From SAR92 clade bacterium H455 (GTDB lineage: Bacteria > Pseudomonadota > Gammaproteobacteria > Pseudomonadales > Porticoccaceae): a DNA stretch of 64,000 nt. The stretch is taken from positions 1,302,001 through 1,366,000 of the forward strand of contig CP103416.1 of assembly GCA_024802545.1 (NCBI GenBank). Reading direction: 5' to 3'. Positions 1-9,364 of this stretch are shown in pieces. Within the stretch, counting starts at the first letter, position 1. The number at the start of each line of letters is the position of its first letter. The translations under genes and the position numbers were made by a program. Below the pieces are notes generated by a model. That model did not search any database. It saw only the letters and a program-made list of their open reading frames with translations, and had not been told where the DNA came from.

Positions 1-47
1 AACTGGCAGTCATTTTTTGACAAATCATTTGTCGGTGTGGCGCGAAC

Positions 48-1580
48 ATGAGTCATCAGGAGGTTAAAAATTCAGCCCCGATCATTGATTGGCCTGTATT
101 TATCCTGAGCGGCGGCTTCTTAATGCTGTTTGTGGCCACGGCACTATTTGATATAGAGCTGCTGTCAGCCATGGTCAACAGTGCCTTTGGCAGTGCGACC
201 AAATTGTTTGGCGCTTACTGGCAAGTGTTAATGCTGCTGACTTTTTTAATTGCTCTGTACCTGGCGATCTCCGATTCTGGTAAGGCGCGGCTGGGCAATC
301 TCAATGCTCCGGATATCAGCACCTACAAATGGGTGGCGATTATTATGTGCACGCTACTGGCTGGTGGCGGCGTATTTTGGGCCGCCGCGGAACCTATGGC
401 GCACTTTATTTCCTCACCGCCGCTGTTTGGCGTTGACTCTGCGAGTCCAGAAGCGGTCTATCCGGCGCTGGCTCAGAGCTATATGCACTGGGGCTTTTTG
501 TCCTGGTCGATTCTCGGCAGCCTCACTGCAATTATTTTTATGTATCTGCACTACGAAAAAGGTCTGCCGCTAAAGCCGCGAATTCTGCTCTATCCGGTTT
601 TTGGTGAGCGAGTATTACATGGCTGGTTTGGCGCATTTATAGATGCTGCCTCGGTGGTAGCCGTTGTTTCAGGCACAGTGGGGCCCATCGGCTTCCTGGG
701 TCTGCAAGTCAGTTTCGGCCTCTCTGAGTTGTTTGGTATCACCAATGACTACAGTACTCAGCTGTTGATTATTCTTGGCCTGATCGTGATTTACACTGTC
801 TCTGCAGTCTCTGGTGTCACCCGGGGCATTCAAATCCTGAGCTCATTCAATATTGGTTTATCCATTGTGCTGATCAGCTTTATTTTACTCTTTGGGCCAA
901 CCGCGTTTATTTTTGACAGCTTTATTCAGTCTGTAGGTCTGTTGATCACTGAGTTTATTCCCATGGCCAGCTACCGCGCTGATACAGGTTGGGTGAATGG
1001 CTGGACGGTGTTTTTCTGGGGCTGGTTTATTGGTTATGGTCCACTGATGGCAATGTTTATTGCGCGTATCTCACGGGGTCGCACGATTCGTCAGTTGATT
1101 ATTACCCTGTCATTGATTGCCCCACTGGTAACCTATTTTTGGTTCACCATTGTTGGCGGTACAGGCATTGCCTTTGAACTGGCCGATCCAGGTGTTATCT
1201 CTGCTCCCTACGCCGCCTCTGGTATGCCAGCGGCGCTATTGGCCATCACCCAGCAATTGCCCTGGGGCTTTTTGATCTCAGTATTGTTTCTGGTGCTGAC
1301 AACGATCTTTGTTGCGACCACCGGCGACTCCATGACCTATACGGTTTCCATGGTGATGACGGGCACCGATGATCCTCCCACAGCGCTGCGTGTGTTTTGG
1401 GGAATTATGATGGGTGTGCTGGCGGCAATACTGATTTCCGTGGGTTCCGGCGGCGTATCGGCATTACAGTCCTTTATTGTCGTAACTGCGGTGCCAGTGT
1501 CGCTTATATTAATGCCGTCACTTTGGAATGGGCCTAGAATCGCTAAGTTAATGGCCCTCGAGCAGGGTCATATAAAATAG
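48..1580 (+). CDS. dddT: BCCT-family osmolyte transporter (DddT-like)
   Basis: A 510-residue, highly hydrophobic protein with about 12 membrane helices, the usual size for the betaine/carnitine/choline transporter family. The signature stretch WGWFIGYGPLMAMFIARISR lies about residues 326-345, and a FWAAAEPMAHF segment about residue 108 matches the Trp/Gly-rich substrate region. The family imports quaternary ammonium or tertiary sulfonium compounds with Na+ or H+. Its position at the head of a locus that also carries dddC, dddB and dddD suggests DMSP as substrate, with glycine betaine also possible because the sarcosine oxidase genes lie nearby. The symbol is from context. Only 47 bases of upstream DNA are visible, so its promoter cannot be judged, and the Shine-Dalgarno sequence is weak. 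Confidence 0.85.
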   Translation: MSHQEVKNSAPIIDWPVFILSGGFLMLFVATALFDIELLSAMVNSAFGSATKLFGAYWQVLMLLTFLIALYLAISDSGKARLGNLNAPDISTYKWVAIIMCTLLAGGGVFWAAAEPMAHFISSPPLFGVDSASPEAVYPALAQSYMHWGFLSWSILGSLTAIIFMYLHYEKGLPLKPRILLYPVFGERVLHGWFGAFIDAASVVAVVSGTVGPIGFLGLQVSFGLSELFGITNDYSTQLLIILGLIVIYTVSAVSGVTRGIQILSSFNIGLSIVLISFILLFGPTAFIFDSFIQSVGLLITEFIPMASYRADTGWVNGWTVFFWGWFIGYGPLMAMFIARISRGRTIRQLIITLSLIAPLVTYFWFTIVGGTGIAFELADPGVISAPYAASGMPAALLAITQQLPWGFLISVLFLVLTTIFVATTGDSMTYTVSMVMTGTDDPPTALRVFWGIMMGVLAAILISVGSGGVSALQSFIVVTAVPVSLILMPSLWNGPRIAKLMALEQGHIK

Positions 1581-1650
1581 TCCGAATAGATAGCCTGCTT
1601 AACGCACTAAGTTGGCAGACAAACTGATACATACATAGGTAGAGCACGCC

Positions 1651-3414
1651 GTGCATAAAGATCCGCACTCAACAGACCACTCTTCAGTCGATTCAGCCGA
1701 CAGCAACGTCAAGCTATTGCCGCTGCGACCGGCCAGCCAGGTGATGCAGCTTGAGCGCCTGGGCAGCTTTCATCAGTCACGCCTGAGTTTTATGCGGACT
1801 TTGGTGCGCCGGATGGTGGCTGAGAACTGGCAGATCACTAGCCGACTATTTGATCTCGACGAGCAGGGTTATGGCACGGTTGTCTATGAGGTAGAGGCTA
1901 AATTCGGCACCTTTAGTTATGTGCTGTTTTCCCATTATTTGGATCCCGAAAATCGCAATGATCGGGTGATCGCCAATCAGTGGGACCTGACGATGGCTCT
2001 CTGTGAAGGCACTGTCGACGCCGAGCAACTTGAGTTTTTACGCAGCAATGTTCCCAAGCAGGAAGCCGGTCGGATGGACTCTAGGGTGTTGGTTTTATCT
2101 CGCGCCAATCGCAGCGTCCGGACCTTTGAATATGTGGTTAACGAATTGGCCTTGGGGCGTCAGCCCAATGTTGATGTCATTGCTGAAGTGGGTTATCTCT
2201 ATCGCACCACCGCAGCCTACGGCAGTGGCAAACTGGGCATGGCGGATTGGGAAAAGGTGCGCACCAAGCACCGTGATTTCGCCCGACCCTTTGCTGCGGA
2301 GATGTTCACTTGCTACATGCTGCGTCACTTTAGTATGCAGCAGGCGGATTATTTGGCCGCTCAGCGCGGACCAACCACCGCAGTGGCACTGCATCCGGAT
2401 CTTAAACGCTATCTCGGTATAGGCAACTCCACCGGTCTGGGTATGGCGCCGTTTTTAATTAATCATCCGCTGCTGATTAATCAGTGGATTGAGATGCGTG
2501 AAACCGCACTGGCCACCGCCGTAGTCGCCAGCGAGGTTGGTGTGGATAAAGAAACTATGGCGCGCCTGGATATGGCCACTGAACGAGTGATCCAGCATCT
2601 AGGTGAAATTATCACCGCTGATGAACGACAGAAGAATTCCAATGTGGTGGTTCGTGAGGAGCTGCAGGCTCTGCATCTATGGCTGCAAAAGCAGGCTGCC
2701 GACTTGGCGATTACCCATTATGTGTGGGCTGATCTAATTCAATATGCCGAGCAGCACTGGCATATTGAAACCCAGGAAGTGATCAATACCATGCTCATAG
2801 AACTCTATCCGGATCTGGTTGATGGCCTTGAAGAGCAGATGGGTGCAGAGGAGTCCCAGCAGGTAACCCCTGAAATGTCGGTCTCTGAACTGTTGGAAAT
2901 CATTGAAGACAAATACGATTGGGCTCTGGCCATCGACTTTAGTAAACACGAGTCTGTGGGTGCATTTTGGTATCGCTCTGAAGAGAAAATGGAGCCGCGC
3001 CTGGGTCAAACTAATATAGATATGGGTATGGAGAAAGAAATGCCTCTGGGTATTGGCCGTCTGGTACGTGAGTGTTACGACTGTCTGCGAGATTACAATA
3101 ACACCAGCCCGAGCCAGAATGTGGCTCATTTTATTCTTAAAAATCCCACCTTTAGTGGCATAGTCGCGCGCATGCAAACCATGGCCCAGAGCCGTTATGG
3201 GGATATTCGTGAAAATTTGGTACACAGCGATGTGCTGCCAATTTATCTACTGCGCTGCAAGCTGTCGTTTTTTGGCGTCAGTAAATTTGACCCGCGCTCG
3301 CGCCTCTGGGTGCGCAACACCATGTTCCAGGGCGCTCCCCTGATAAGTGATTTTGGTTGTGCCATTGCCGACGATTGGCAGTTTCCCATCAAACCTGTAT
3401 TGACGACGCAATAA
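1651..3414 (+). CDS. uncharacterised conserved-looking 587-aa protein in DMSP locus
   Basis: I do not recognise the family. The protein is soluble-looking, with no signal peptide or membrane helix, a low-complexity Ser/Asp-rich first 25 residues, then an alpha/beta mix with many Arg, Trp and Tyr residues. A YGTVVYEVEAKFGTFSYVLF beta-rich segment lies near residues 74-93, and an acidic segment lies around residues 390-415. It starts with GTG preceded by AGGTAGAG about eight bases upstream. It lies 70 bases after the BCCT transporter and five bases before the DUF3726-like gene on the same strand, so the three are probably one operon. Function is unknown. By context it could be a accessory, sensor or enzyme for an imported methylated osmolyte. 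Confidence 0.75.
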   Translation: MHKDPHSTDHSSVDSADSNVKLLPLRPASQVMQLERLGSFHQSRLSFMRTLVRRMVAENWQITSRLFDLDEQGYGTVVYEVEAKFGTFSYVLFSHYLDPENRNDRVIANQWDLTMALCEGTVDAEQLEFLRSNVPKQEAGRMDSRVLVLSRANRSVRTFEYVVNELALGRQPNVDVIAEVGYLYRTTAAYGSGKLGMADWEKVRTKHRDFARPFAAEMFTCYMLRHFSMQQADYLAAQRGPTTAVALHPDLKRYLGIGNSTGLGMAPFLINHPLLINQWIEMRETALATAVVASEVGVDKETMARLDMATERVIQHLGEIITADERQKNSNVVVREELQALHLWLQKQAADLAITHYVWADLIQYAEQHWHIETQEVINTMLIELYPDLVDGLEEQMGAEESQQVTPEMSVSELLEIIEDKYDWALAIDFSKHESVGAFWYRSEEKMEPRLGQTNIDMGMEKEMPLGIGRLVRECYDCLRDYNNTSPSQNVAHFILKNPTFSGIVARMQTMAQSRYGDIRENLVHSDVLPIYLLRCKLSFFGVSKFDPRSRLWVRNTMFQGAPLISDFGCAIADDWQFPIKPVLTTQ

Positions 3415-3419
3415 GCCCT

Positions 3420-4154
3420 ATGAAAGTCTCTAAAAATGAGTTGATGGCTTCCCTAAAGAAGGCCTTTGAAGGCCTGGGGTTCCGCTCCGGTGATTATCAG
3501 GACGCCGCGGATATGGTGGTCTGGCTAGAGACCCATGGTTTCGATGGTTTTGAACGTCTACAGGCGGCGCTGACCTATCTCAATGCTACCAAGCCGATCC
3601 ATGCCGAGCTTGTTCAGGAAGATGCCCATAACGCTGTACTCGATGGTCGAGGTACCTCCATTCTGCTCTGTGGCAGCGAGGCCGTTGATCTGGTCAGATC
3701 TCAGGTGATGCTGGGTTCCTGTGCAGCACTAGAGCTTTTCGACTGTTATAACCGAACCTTTATTTTGCAGCGACTGGTAAAAGCCGCGCAGCGCAATTAC
3801 GCCTTTATCGCCTATTGGCGGCAGCTTGATTACTGCGTCAAAGTGTCGATCGAGGCAGGCGCTACACTGCCCGAGTACCAGACTTTTACCATTACTGAAG
3901 TGCTGGAACCCCAGTCTCTACGAGTGTTTTGTGGCACCAGCTTAGAGTCCATTGAAAAGCAATATGCGCTGCAGTTGCAGTTCGGTACATTGCTCGAAAC
4001 CTATACTGGGGAAGAGATGATGGTCTGTTACCGGGATTCACTGGAGGGGGGCATAGAGATAGACGAGGCGCTGTGGCGAACCCTAGATGATCTGGTTGCC
4101 AGAGTATTGGTGCAGTCCACCGACAGCTCCCGTGCCGGGGCTGGCGGCTCATAG
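3420..4154 (+). CDS. DUF3726-like protein
   Basis: A 244-residue soluble protein whose N-terminus (MKVSKNELMASLKKAFEGLG, then a Trp/Leu-rich helix ending in ETHGFDGF) resembles the start of DUF3726 proteins, which I know only as uncharacterised. The start is taken at the ATG five bases after the upstream stop, because an earlier in-frame start would overlap the end of the 587-aa gene. Translational coupling to that gene is likely. It converges on the LysR gene at 4192. No catalytic motif is obvious. The family assignment is from memory of the N-terminal pattern and is moderate; a role in DMSP or betaine use is inferred only from position. Confidence 0.65.
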   Translation: MKVSKNELMASLKKAFEGLGFRSGDYQDAADMVVWLETHGFDGFERLQAALTYLNATKPIHAELVQEDAHNAVLDGRGTSILLCGSEAVDLVRSQVMLGSCAALELFDCYNRTFILQRLVKAAQRNYAFIAYWRQLDYCVKVSIEAGATLPEYQTFTITEVLEPQSLRVFCGTSLESIEKQYALQLQFGTLLETYTGEEMMVCYRDSLEGGIEIDEALWRTLDDLVARVLVQSTDSSRAGAGGS

Positions 4155-4191
4155 CTTCTCTAAAAGCGTCTTATCGAATGCCGGCAAAAAA

Positions 4192-5112
4192 TTAATAGCG
4201 GGCATTCTGCCCCTGATGAATCACCCAGCTGCGAAAGGCCTGCACATGACGCTGAATGGGCTTGTTTGACGGGATCGCAATAAAGAATGCCTCCTCGGTT
4301 GCGACGCCAGCCTCAAAGGGTTTTATTAGTTTTCCAGAGGCCAGCAGGGCAGAGGCTATAGACGTGCGGCTGAGGGCTATACCGTGGCCTTGCACGGCCA
4401 TTTCCATCGCCGTAATCAGTGAATCAAAGTGGATGCCCTGAGAGGCATCAATACTGTGATGGCCGAGCTTTTTCAGCCAATGTCCCCAGCCTTCCTCATA
4501 GCCGATCACATGGAGTAGTGTATGTTCTGCCAACTCTTCCGCAGTGGCCGGAGGGGAGGTGTTTCTGCTGATATGGTCAGGGTCTAAAACTCGTGGGCTG
4601 CAGACTGGAATCAACTGATCCCAGGTCAACCGATCACTGATTAGATCCGGCCACATACCTTTGCCATAACGAATCTCTATATCCGCCTCTTTGTTCACCG
4701 AATCCAACCAGATATTGCTGGTAAAACGCAGATCAATGTCCGGATAATTATGCCGAAAATCCGCTAGCCGCGGGGCCAGCCAGGTATTGAAAAATACCAG
4801 ATTACTTCGCACTGTTAGAGTGTGACTGCGCTCTTTACCGAACACTTCATCGGTCACCACAGAGAGTTTCTCAATGGATTCACGGACCCCAGGAATATAG
4901 GCTCGCGCTGCATCGGTCAGCTCTAAACCTCGGGGCAAGCGAATAAATAATGCGCAGCCAAGCTGTGATTCAAGACCCTTAATCTGCTGACTAATCGTCG
5001 CCTGAGTCATATTCAACTCGGCAGCTGCCAGAGTGAAATTACGGTGACGGGCGGCGGCTTCGAAGGAGCGTAACCAGTTCAGAGGCGGTAGTCTTTTTTT
5101 AATCATTTTCAT
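4192..5112 (-). CDS. LysR-family regulator, GcvA-like
   Basis: A 306-residue transcription factor. The N-terminal winged helix-turn-helix (about residues 8-67: LPPLNWLRSFEAAARHRNFT followed by AAAELNMTQATISQQIKGLE) is typical of the GcvA/AmpR branch of LysR proteins, followed by a periplasmic-binding-like effector domain. It lies nine bases after the IclR gene on the same strand and so is probably cotranscribed with it and with dddC/dddB upstream. Two closely spaced starts (Met1, Met3) are possible. GcvA-branch regulators often respond to amino acids or small acids. It may be one of the regulators of this DMSP locus, but its target is unproven. Confidence 0.88.
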   Translation of the reverse strand: MKMIKKRLPPLNWLRSFEAAARHRNFTLAAAELNMTQATISQQIKGLESQLGCALFIRLPRGLELTDAARAYIPGVRESIEKLSVVTDEVFGKERSHTLTVRSNLVFFNTWLAPRLADFRHNYPDIDLRFTSNIWLDSVNKEADIEIRYGKGMWPDLISDRLTWDQLIPVCSPRVLDPDHISRNTSPPATAEELAEHTLLHVIGYEEGWGHWLKKLGHHSIDASQGIHFDSLITAMEMAVQGHGIALSRTSIASALLASGKLIKPFEAGVATEEAFFIAIPSNKPIQRHVQAFRSWVIHQGQNARY

Positions 5113-5121
5113 TTCTCGAGG

Positions 5122-5910
5122 TTACCCGGTCGCACTGTCTGGGCCGTCGATCAGTGAACCCAGTTCGGCGGCTGCTGTATGCAGAATATCACTGTAGCTG
5201 AGCAATTGATCAAGGCTCTTGCGCAATAGTGGCGCATGTATAAACAGACAGGCACAAAGCCTCCCCTCGGCGTCCAAAATAGGTACAGCACAGCCCGCCA
5301 TACCGTCGACAAACTCTTCATTGTCAGTACCGATCTTACGACTTCTGGTGGTTGCCAGGTCTGCTTCCAATTGCGCCACATCGACAATGGTATTGCGTGC
5401 ATATTGGCGCAGGGGCAGGTGACTAATGATCTTTTGCCGGCGCTGCTTGGGCAGCGAGCTGAGATAGAGCTTGCCGCTGGCAGTGCACCAGGCCGGTGTA
5501 TGGCTGCCCACTGGCAAGTTCAGCTGCAGAGGCCAGTCCGACTGCACACGGTCGTAATAAATCATTTCGCTGCCATTGGCGATAGCAATACCGCAGGTCT
5601 CACCGGTCTGCTCAGTGAGCTTCTCGAGAATAGCGCGGCGCGCGGCACTAAAGCGCTGGCTGTGCAACACACCCCAGGCGACGCCATGCAAACGCAGCCC
5701 CGGAACAATCAGTCCGCGCATAGTGGTCTGTACCACGCCATCCTTTTCCAGCTGATTGAGCAGGCGGTGAATACTCGGCTTGGGAATATCCAATAAAATG
5801 CCCAGATCAGCTGGCGACAGTGGTCGCTCAGCCTTGGATACTGCCTCAATAATGTCCATTACCCGACTAATGCTCGAGCCTTTCTCTCTGCCGCTGGTTT
5901 CCATTTCCAT
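5122..5910 (-). CDS. IclR-family transcriptional regulator
   Basis: A 262-residue protein with an N-terminal IclR winged helix (about residues 14-75, with SPADLGILLDIPKPSIHRLL as the recognition region) and a C-terminal GAF-like effector domain containing the family-typical segments VGSHTPAWCTASGKLYLSSL and DNEEFVDGMAGCAVPILD. IclR proteins usually control catabolic operons for organic acids or aromatics and bind a pathway metabolite. It follows dddC by 38 bases on the same strand and precedes the LysR gene, which makes control of the 3-hydroxypropionate/malonate semialdehyde branch plausible. Confidence 0.88.
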   Translation of the reverse strand: MEMETSGREKGSSISRVMDIIEAVSKAERPLSPADLGILLDIPKPSIHRLLNQLEKDGVVQTTMRGLIVPGLRLHGVAWGVLHSQRFSAARRAILEKLTEQTGETCGIAIANGSEMIYYDRVQSDWPLQLNLPVGSHTPAWCTASGKLYLSSLPKQRRQKIISHLPLRQYARNTIVDVAQLEADLATTRSRKIGTDNEEFVDGMAGCAVPILDAEGRLCACLFIHAPLLRKSLDQLLSYSDILHTAAAELGSLIDGPDSATG

Positions 5911-5948
5911 TCAGTCCTTAAACTCTTAAAGTCTTAAATAATAAGTCT

Positions 5949-7445
5949 TTAACTCATTGTCGGCATAGAGAACAGGGCACCTTCACGGACACCGGCCGAA
6001 GGCCAGCGCTGAGTGATGGTTTTACGCTTGGTATAAAAGCGCACAGCATCCGGGCCATAGGCGTGCAGATCACCAAACAGTGAACGTTTCCAGCCGCCAA
6101 AGCTATGGTAGGCAACCGGCACTGGCAGGGGAATATTAATGCCCACCATACCCACTTGTATATTGTCTGAGAAGTAGCGCGCCGCTTCACCGTCGCGGGT
6201 GAATATGCAGGTGCCGTTACCGTATTCATGGGCATCGATCAGATCCATCGCCGCCTGCATGCTAGCGACACGCATAACCTGTAGTACAGGACCAAAAATT
6301 TCCGCTTTATAGCTTTCCATGTCCGCAGTAACGCTGTCGATCAATGTGCCGCCGACAAAGAAACCGTTTTCATGACCGGCGATTTCAGGCTTGCGACCGT
6401 CCACTACAATGGTGGCTCCTTGCTGCTCAGCGCTGTCTATGTAGCCAACCACTTTGTCCTTGTGCTGCTGGGTAATCACCGGGCCAAAGTCATTGTTACT
6501 GTCACTGTAAGGACCGACATTTAAGGCCTCCATAGCGGCGCTCATTTTACTCACCAGGGCATCACCGGCAGCATCGCCAACCGCTACTGCCACAGAGAGC
6601 GCCATGCAGCGTTCGCCAGAGCTACCAAAGGCGGCACCCAGCAGCTGATTCACGGCATTGTCCATATCCGCATCGGGCATCACGATGGCGTGGTTCTTGG
6701 CGCCGCCTAGAGCCTGGCAGCGTTTGCCATTGGCACTAGCCGTACTGTAAATATATTCCGCAATGGGCGTAGAACCGACAAAGCTAACCGCCTTGATACG
6801 CTCGTCATGCAGTAGGGTATCCACTGCTTCCTTGTCGCCATTGACCACATTCATTACACCGTCGGGAAGGCCAGCTTCTTTAAGCAGCGACGCTATATAC
6901 AGGGTGGAACTGGGATCCCGCTCTGAGGGCTTGAGGATAAAACAGTTGCCGCAGACGATGGCCATGGGATACATCCACAGGGGCACCATAGCGGGGAAGT
7001 TAAACGGTGTAATACCAGCCACTACACCCAGAGGTTGAAACTCACTCCAGGAATCGACAGCGGCTGCAACATTTTTGCTGTGCTCGCCTTTTAACAGTTC
7101 CGGTGCGCCACAGGCGTATTCAACATTTTCGATACCGCGCTGCAGTTCACCGGCGGCGTCATGGGAAATCTTGCCGTGCTCTTCGCCAATCATTTGGCAA
7201 ATTTTGTCGGCGTTTTGTTCCAGCAGATCTTTAAACTTAAACATCACTCGGGCGCGCTTTATAGCGGGGGTATTGCGCCATTCAGGAAAGGCTGCCTGAG
7301 CGGCTGCGATAGCCTCTTCAACGGTGGCTTTTGACGCCAGTGAAACCTGCTTGCTGACTGCGCCAGTGGAGGGATTGTAAACATCCTGAGTGCGTTCGCT
7401 GTCAGTGATAAGTTGACCGTTGATAAAATGTCCGACTGTGGTCAT
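5949..7445 (-). CDS. dddC: CoA-acylating (methyl)malonate-semialdehyde dehydrogenase (DddC/MmsA)
   Basis: A 498-residue aldehyde dehydrogenase of the MmsA/IolA type, full length. The cofactor-binding PFNFPAMVPLWMYP segment lies about residues 147-160, the FVGSTPIAEYIY nucleotide loop about residue 222, and the catalytic Cys is at residue 280 in FGSSGERCMALS. Family members convert malonate semialdehyde or methylmalonate semialdehyde to acetyl-CoA or propionyl-CoA with NAD+ and CoA. In DddD-type DMSP pathways this enzyme is DddC and finishes the C3 branch. It lies 64 bases downstream of dddB on the same strand. Propionate or valine metabolism is an alternative role, but the neighbouring genes favour DddC. 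Confidence 0.9.
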   Translation of the reverse strand: MTTVGHFINGQLITDSERTQDVYNPSTGAVSKQVSLASKATVEEAIAAAQAAFPEWRNTPAIKRARVMFKFKDLLEQNADKICQMIGEEHGKISHDAAGELQRGIENVEYACGAPELLKGEHSKNVAAAVDSWSEFQPLGVVAGITPFNFPAMVPLWMYPMAIVCGNCFILKPSERDPSSTLYIASLLKEAGLPDGVMNVVNGDKEAVDTLLHDERIKAVSFVGSTPIAEYIYSTASANGKRCQALGGAKNHAIVMPDADMDNAVNQLLGAAFGSSGERCMALSVAVAVGDAAGDALVSKMSAAMEALNVGPYSDSNNDFGPVITQQHKDKVVGYIDSAEQQGATIVVDGRKPEIAGHENGFFVGGTLIDSVTADMESYKAEIFGPVLQVMRVASMQAAMDLIDAHEYGNGTCIFTRDGEAARYFSDNIQVGMVGINIPLPVPVAYHSFGGWKRSLFGDLHAYGPDAVRFYTKRKTITQRWPSAGVREGALFSMPTMS

Positions 7446-7509
7446 GGTTTGTATCCTTTTAATAAAGTGTCAAAAATGAATTCTTAATAAGTGGCTCTTG
7501 TAAAACGCA

Positions 7510-8667
7510 CTACCAAAGTTTTTTATAGATCTGAATAATTTCCTCAGCGCTGGGCACTCGGGGATTATTGCCGGGAGAACCTGAGCCAATAGCCTGCTCG
7601 GCCATGATCTCGAGATTGCCAAAAAAGTGCTCCCGCGAAATACCAAACTGCTCCGGAGTCGGCACCTGTAATTCTTCATTGATGGCATAGAGTTCAGTCA
7701 TCAACTTGGCATTGGCCTGCGCATCGCTATCACTCACCTCAGCCACACCCATAGCCCGTGCACAATCGGCATAACGCTCTGGAGCTGCTGGGATAGAGTA
7801 TTCAGTAACCGCGGGCAGCAACATGGCATTAGAAAGGCCGTGGGGTACATGATAGAAAGCGCCAATGGGACGGCTCATACCGTGGACCAGAGCCACCGAG
7901 GCGTTAGAAAAAGCCACGCCAGCCAGTGTAGAACCCAGCATCATGGCCTCGCGGGCTTCGCGATCACTACCATCGTGAAAGGCTCGGCGCAGATTCGGTG
8001 CCAGCAGTTTCATTGCGGCAATCGCCTGAGTATCGCTGTAGAGGCTGGCCTTCTTGCTCAAATAGGCTTCCATGGCATGGGTGAGGGCATCTATACCCGT
8101 ATCTGCCGTAGTGCGTGCAGGCAAGCTTAGAGTTAATTCGTAGTCCACCAGAGCTGCTGTAGGCATAAAACCAATGCCCACACAGAGCATTTTTTCGTCG
8201 TTGGTTTCATCGGTGATAATGGTCACGCGAGTGGCTTCGGAGCCAGTGCCCGCGGTGGTAGGTATAGCAATAATTGGCAGACCTGGCTCGCTCACTACGC
8301 GGGGAAATTTATAGTCGCGCATCACGCCGCCATATTTTCCGAGAATACTGATCGCCTTGGCACTGTCTATGGGACTGCCGCCGCCAACCGCAATAATCGA
8401 ATCATAGCTGCCATCGCGGACCATCTCGACCCCGGCTTGGATTGAACTGACCGTTGGTTCGGGAACCGTGTCATCAAACACATCGGAGTGAATACCCAGG
8501 GCGGTGAGGCTCTCCTGAATACGTGCCACATAGCCCAGCTGCACCATCATCTTATCGGTGACAATTAACGGACGCTGACATTCCAGCGCTTTGACGATGG
8601 TGCCAGCCTGCTGACTGGCGCCAGCACCCACTTGCAGGATACGTGGCAGGATAATTTGAATGGACAT
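7510..8667 (-). CDS. dddB: iron-containing alcohol dehydrogenase (DddB-like)
   Basis: A 385-residue group III (Fe-dependent) alcohol dehydrogenase. The Rossmann-like NAD motif VGGGSPIDSAKAIS is about residues 98-111, the TTAGTGSEATRVTI signature about residue 137, and the metal ligands are visible in DALTHAMEAY and in the two His of FYHVPHGLSNAMLLP. In DddD pathways such an enzyme (DddB) oxidises 3-hydroxypropionate or its CoA ester to malonate semialdehyde. The start is supported by GGGGAG seven bases before the ATG. It is the first gene of the minus-strand run dddB-dddC-iclR-lysR and is divergent from dddD. Confidence 0.88.
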   Translation of the reverse strand: MSIQIILPRILQVGAGASQQAGTIVKALECQRPLIVTDKMMVQLGYVARIQESLTALGIHSDVFDDTVPEPTVSSIQAGVEMVRDGSYDSIIAVGGGSPIDSAKAISILGKYGGVMRDYKFPRVVSEPGLPIIAIPTTAGTGSEATRVTIITDETNDEKMLCVGIGFMPTAALVDYELTLSLPARTTADTGIDALTHAMEAYLSKKASLYSDTQAIAAMKLLAPNLRRAFHDGSDREAREAMMLGSTLAGVAFSNASVALVHGMSRPIGAFYHVPHGLSNAMLLPAVTEYSIPAAPERYADCARAMGVAEVSDSDAQANAKLMTELYAINEELQVPTPEQFGISREHFFGNLEIMAEQAIGSGSPGNNPRVPSAEEIIQIYKKLW

Positions 8668-8783
8668 TTTGTTACTCCCCTACATTTTTATATTTATGCC
8701 AGCGATATTACACCTACTTTCGATCATTAAACACCATAACGATACGATTTGTATTGATTTTGGTGAAAAGTGATTTCAGATAT

Positions 8784-8820
8784 TAAAAAAATACCCCCAA
8801 GTCCCTCAAAATCATTGGGG
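8784..8820 (-). terminator. possible terminator/attenuator in dddB leader
   Basis: On the minus strand CCCCAA (8815-8820) can pair with TTGGGG (8795-8800) across a 14-base loop, followed two bases later by a run of seven U. The stem is only six pairs. It lies about 117 bases upstream of the dddB start and in the same direction, so it would either stop upstream transcripts or act within a dddB leader. Confidence 0.3.
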
Positions 8821-8952
8821 CTAAGGGTCTAGCGCAGTCCTAAATTTAACCCTGTAGGCTCTCTTGATCCGATTGACTAATAGGGCTCTGGGTCAGTGTT
8901 TTCGGGGCTTTTCCGATTCAGTTTTGGCTGCTCTGGAGGCATAAGAAAAACC

Positions 8953-9021
8953 ATGCCTGAGGCCAATTTTAAATTGATGGTGCGTCAAATAATTCGCTCC
9001 TATTATGCCGCCCATAAGTGA
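8953..9021 (+). CDS. possible 22-codon leader ORF
   Basis: ATG followed by 21 further codons (MPEANFKLMVRQIIRSYYAA, then His-Lys) and a TGA, about 440 bases before dddD. GGAGG is present but 13 bases upstream of the ATG, longer than usual. No homology is recognised. It is listed only because it sits in a large regulatory spacer, and it may be chance. Confidence 0.15.
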   Translation: MPEANFKLMVRQIIRSYYAAHK

Positions 9022-9270
9022 CCAGATTAGCTCTGCTCAGGCCCGAGTGCGGCACCAACTAGCCACCCTCATTGCCCTCAGCACACACAGGATCTTGCAG
9101 CGAAGCCGTGGAGATCCTCTGCGATCAATCAGGGCCCGCTTATGGGTTTGTTATTTTCAGATTGAGAGAGCGCCCTGTTTGAGCGTCAGCGAGTTGCGCG
9201 AACGCTGGAAATGACAAACTCATGGGACCGATCGCAGAGGGTCTGCATGGATTTGCCCGCAGTCAGCAAA

Positions 9271-9364
9271 GAGATCCCTCGTCGCTGCGCTCTGTCGGGA
9301 TGACAGATTAGGGTAGAGCGGGATGACAGGGTGGAGCGGGATGACAGGGTGGAGCGGGATGACA
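9271..9364 (+). repeat. GATCC...GGATGACA intergenic repeat with 18-bp tandem triplication
   Basis: A repeat unit that begins GAGATCCCTCG and ends CGGGATGACAG (9271-9306) is followed by three near-identical 18-bp copies GGGTGGAGCGGGATGACA at 9311-9328, 9329-9346 and 9347-9364 (the first copy has A for G at its fifth base). The same sequence family recurs in at least four other places in this window. It ends about 95 bases before the dddD start. Confidence 0.8.

Noticed and set aside
4176-4207. GAATGCC/GGCATTC pair between the DUF3726-like and LysR genes as a bidirectional terminator
   Set aside because: Only seven pairs, an 18-base loop and no clean U-run on either strand.
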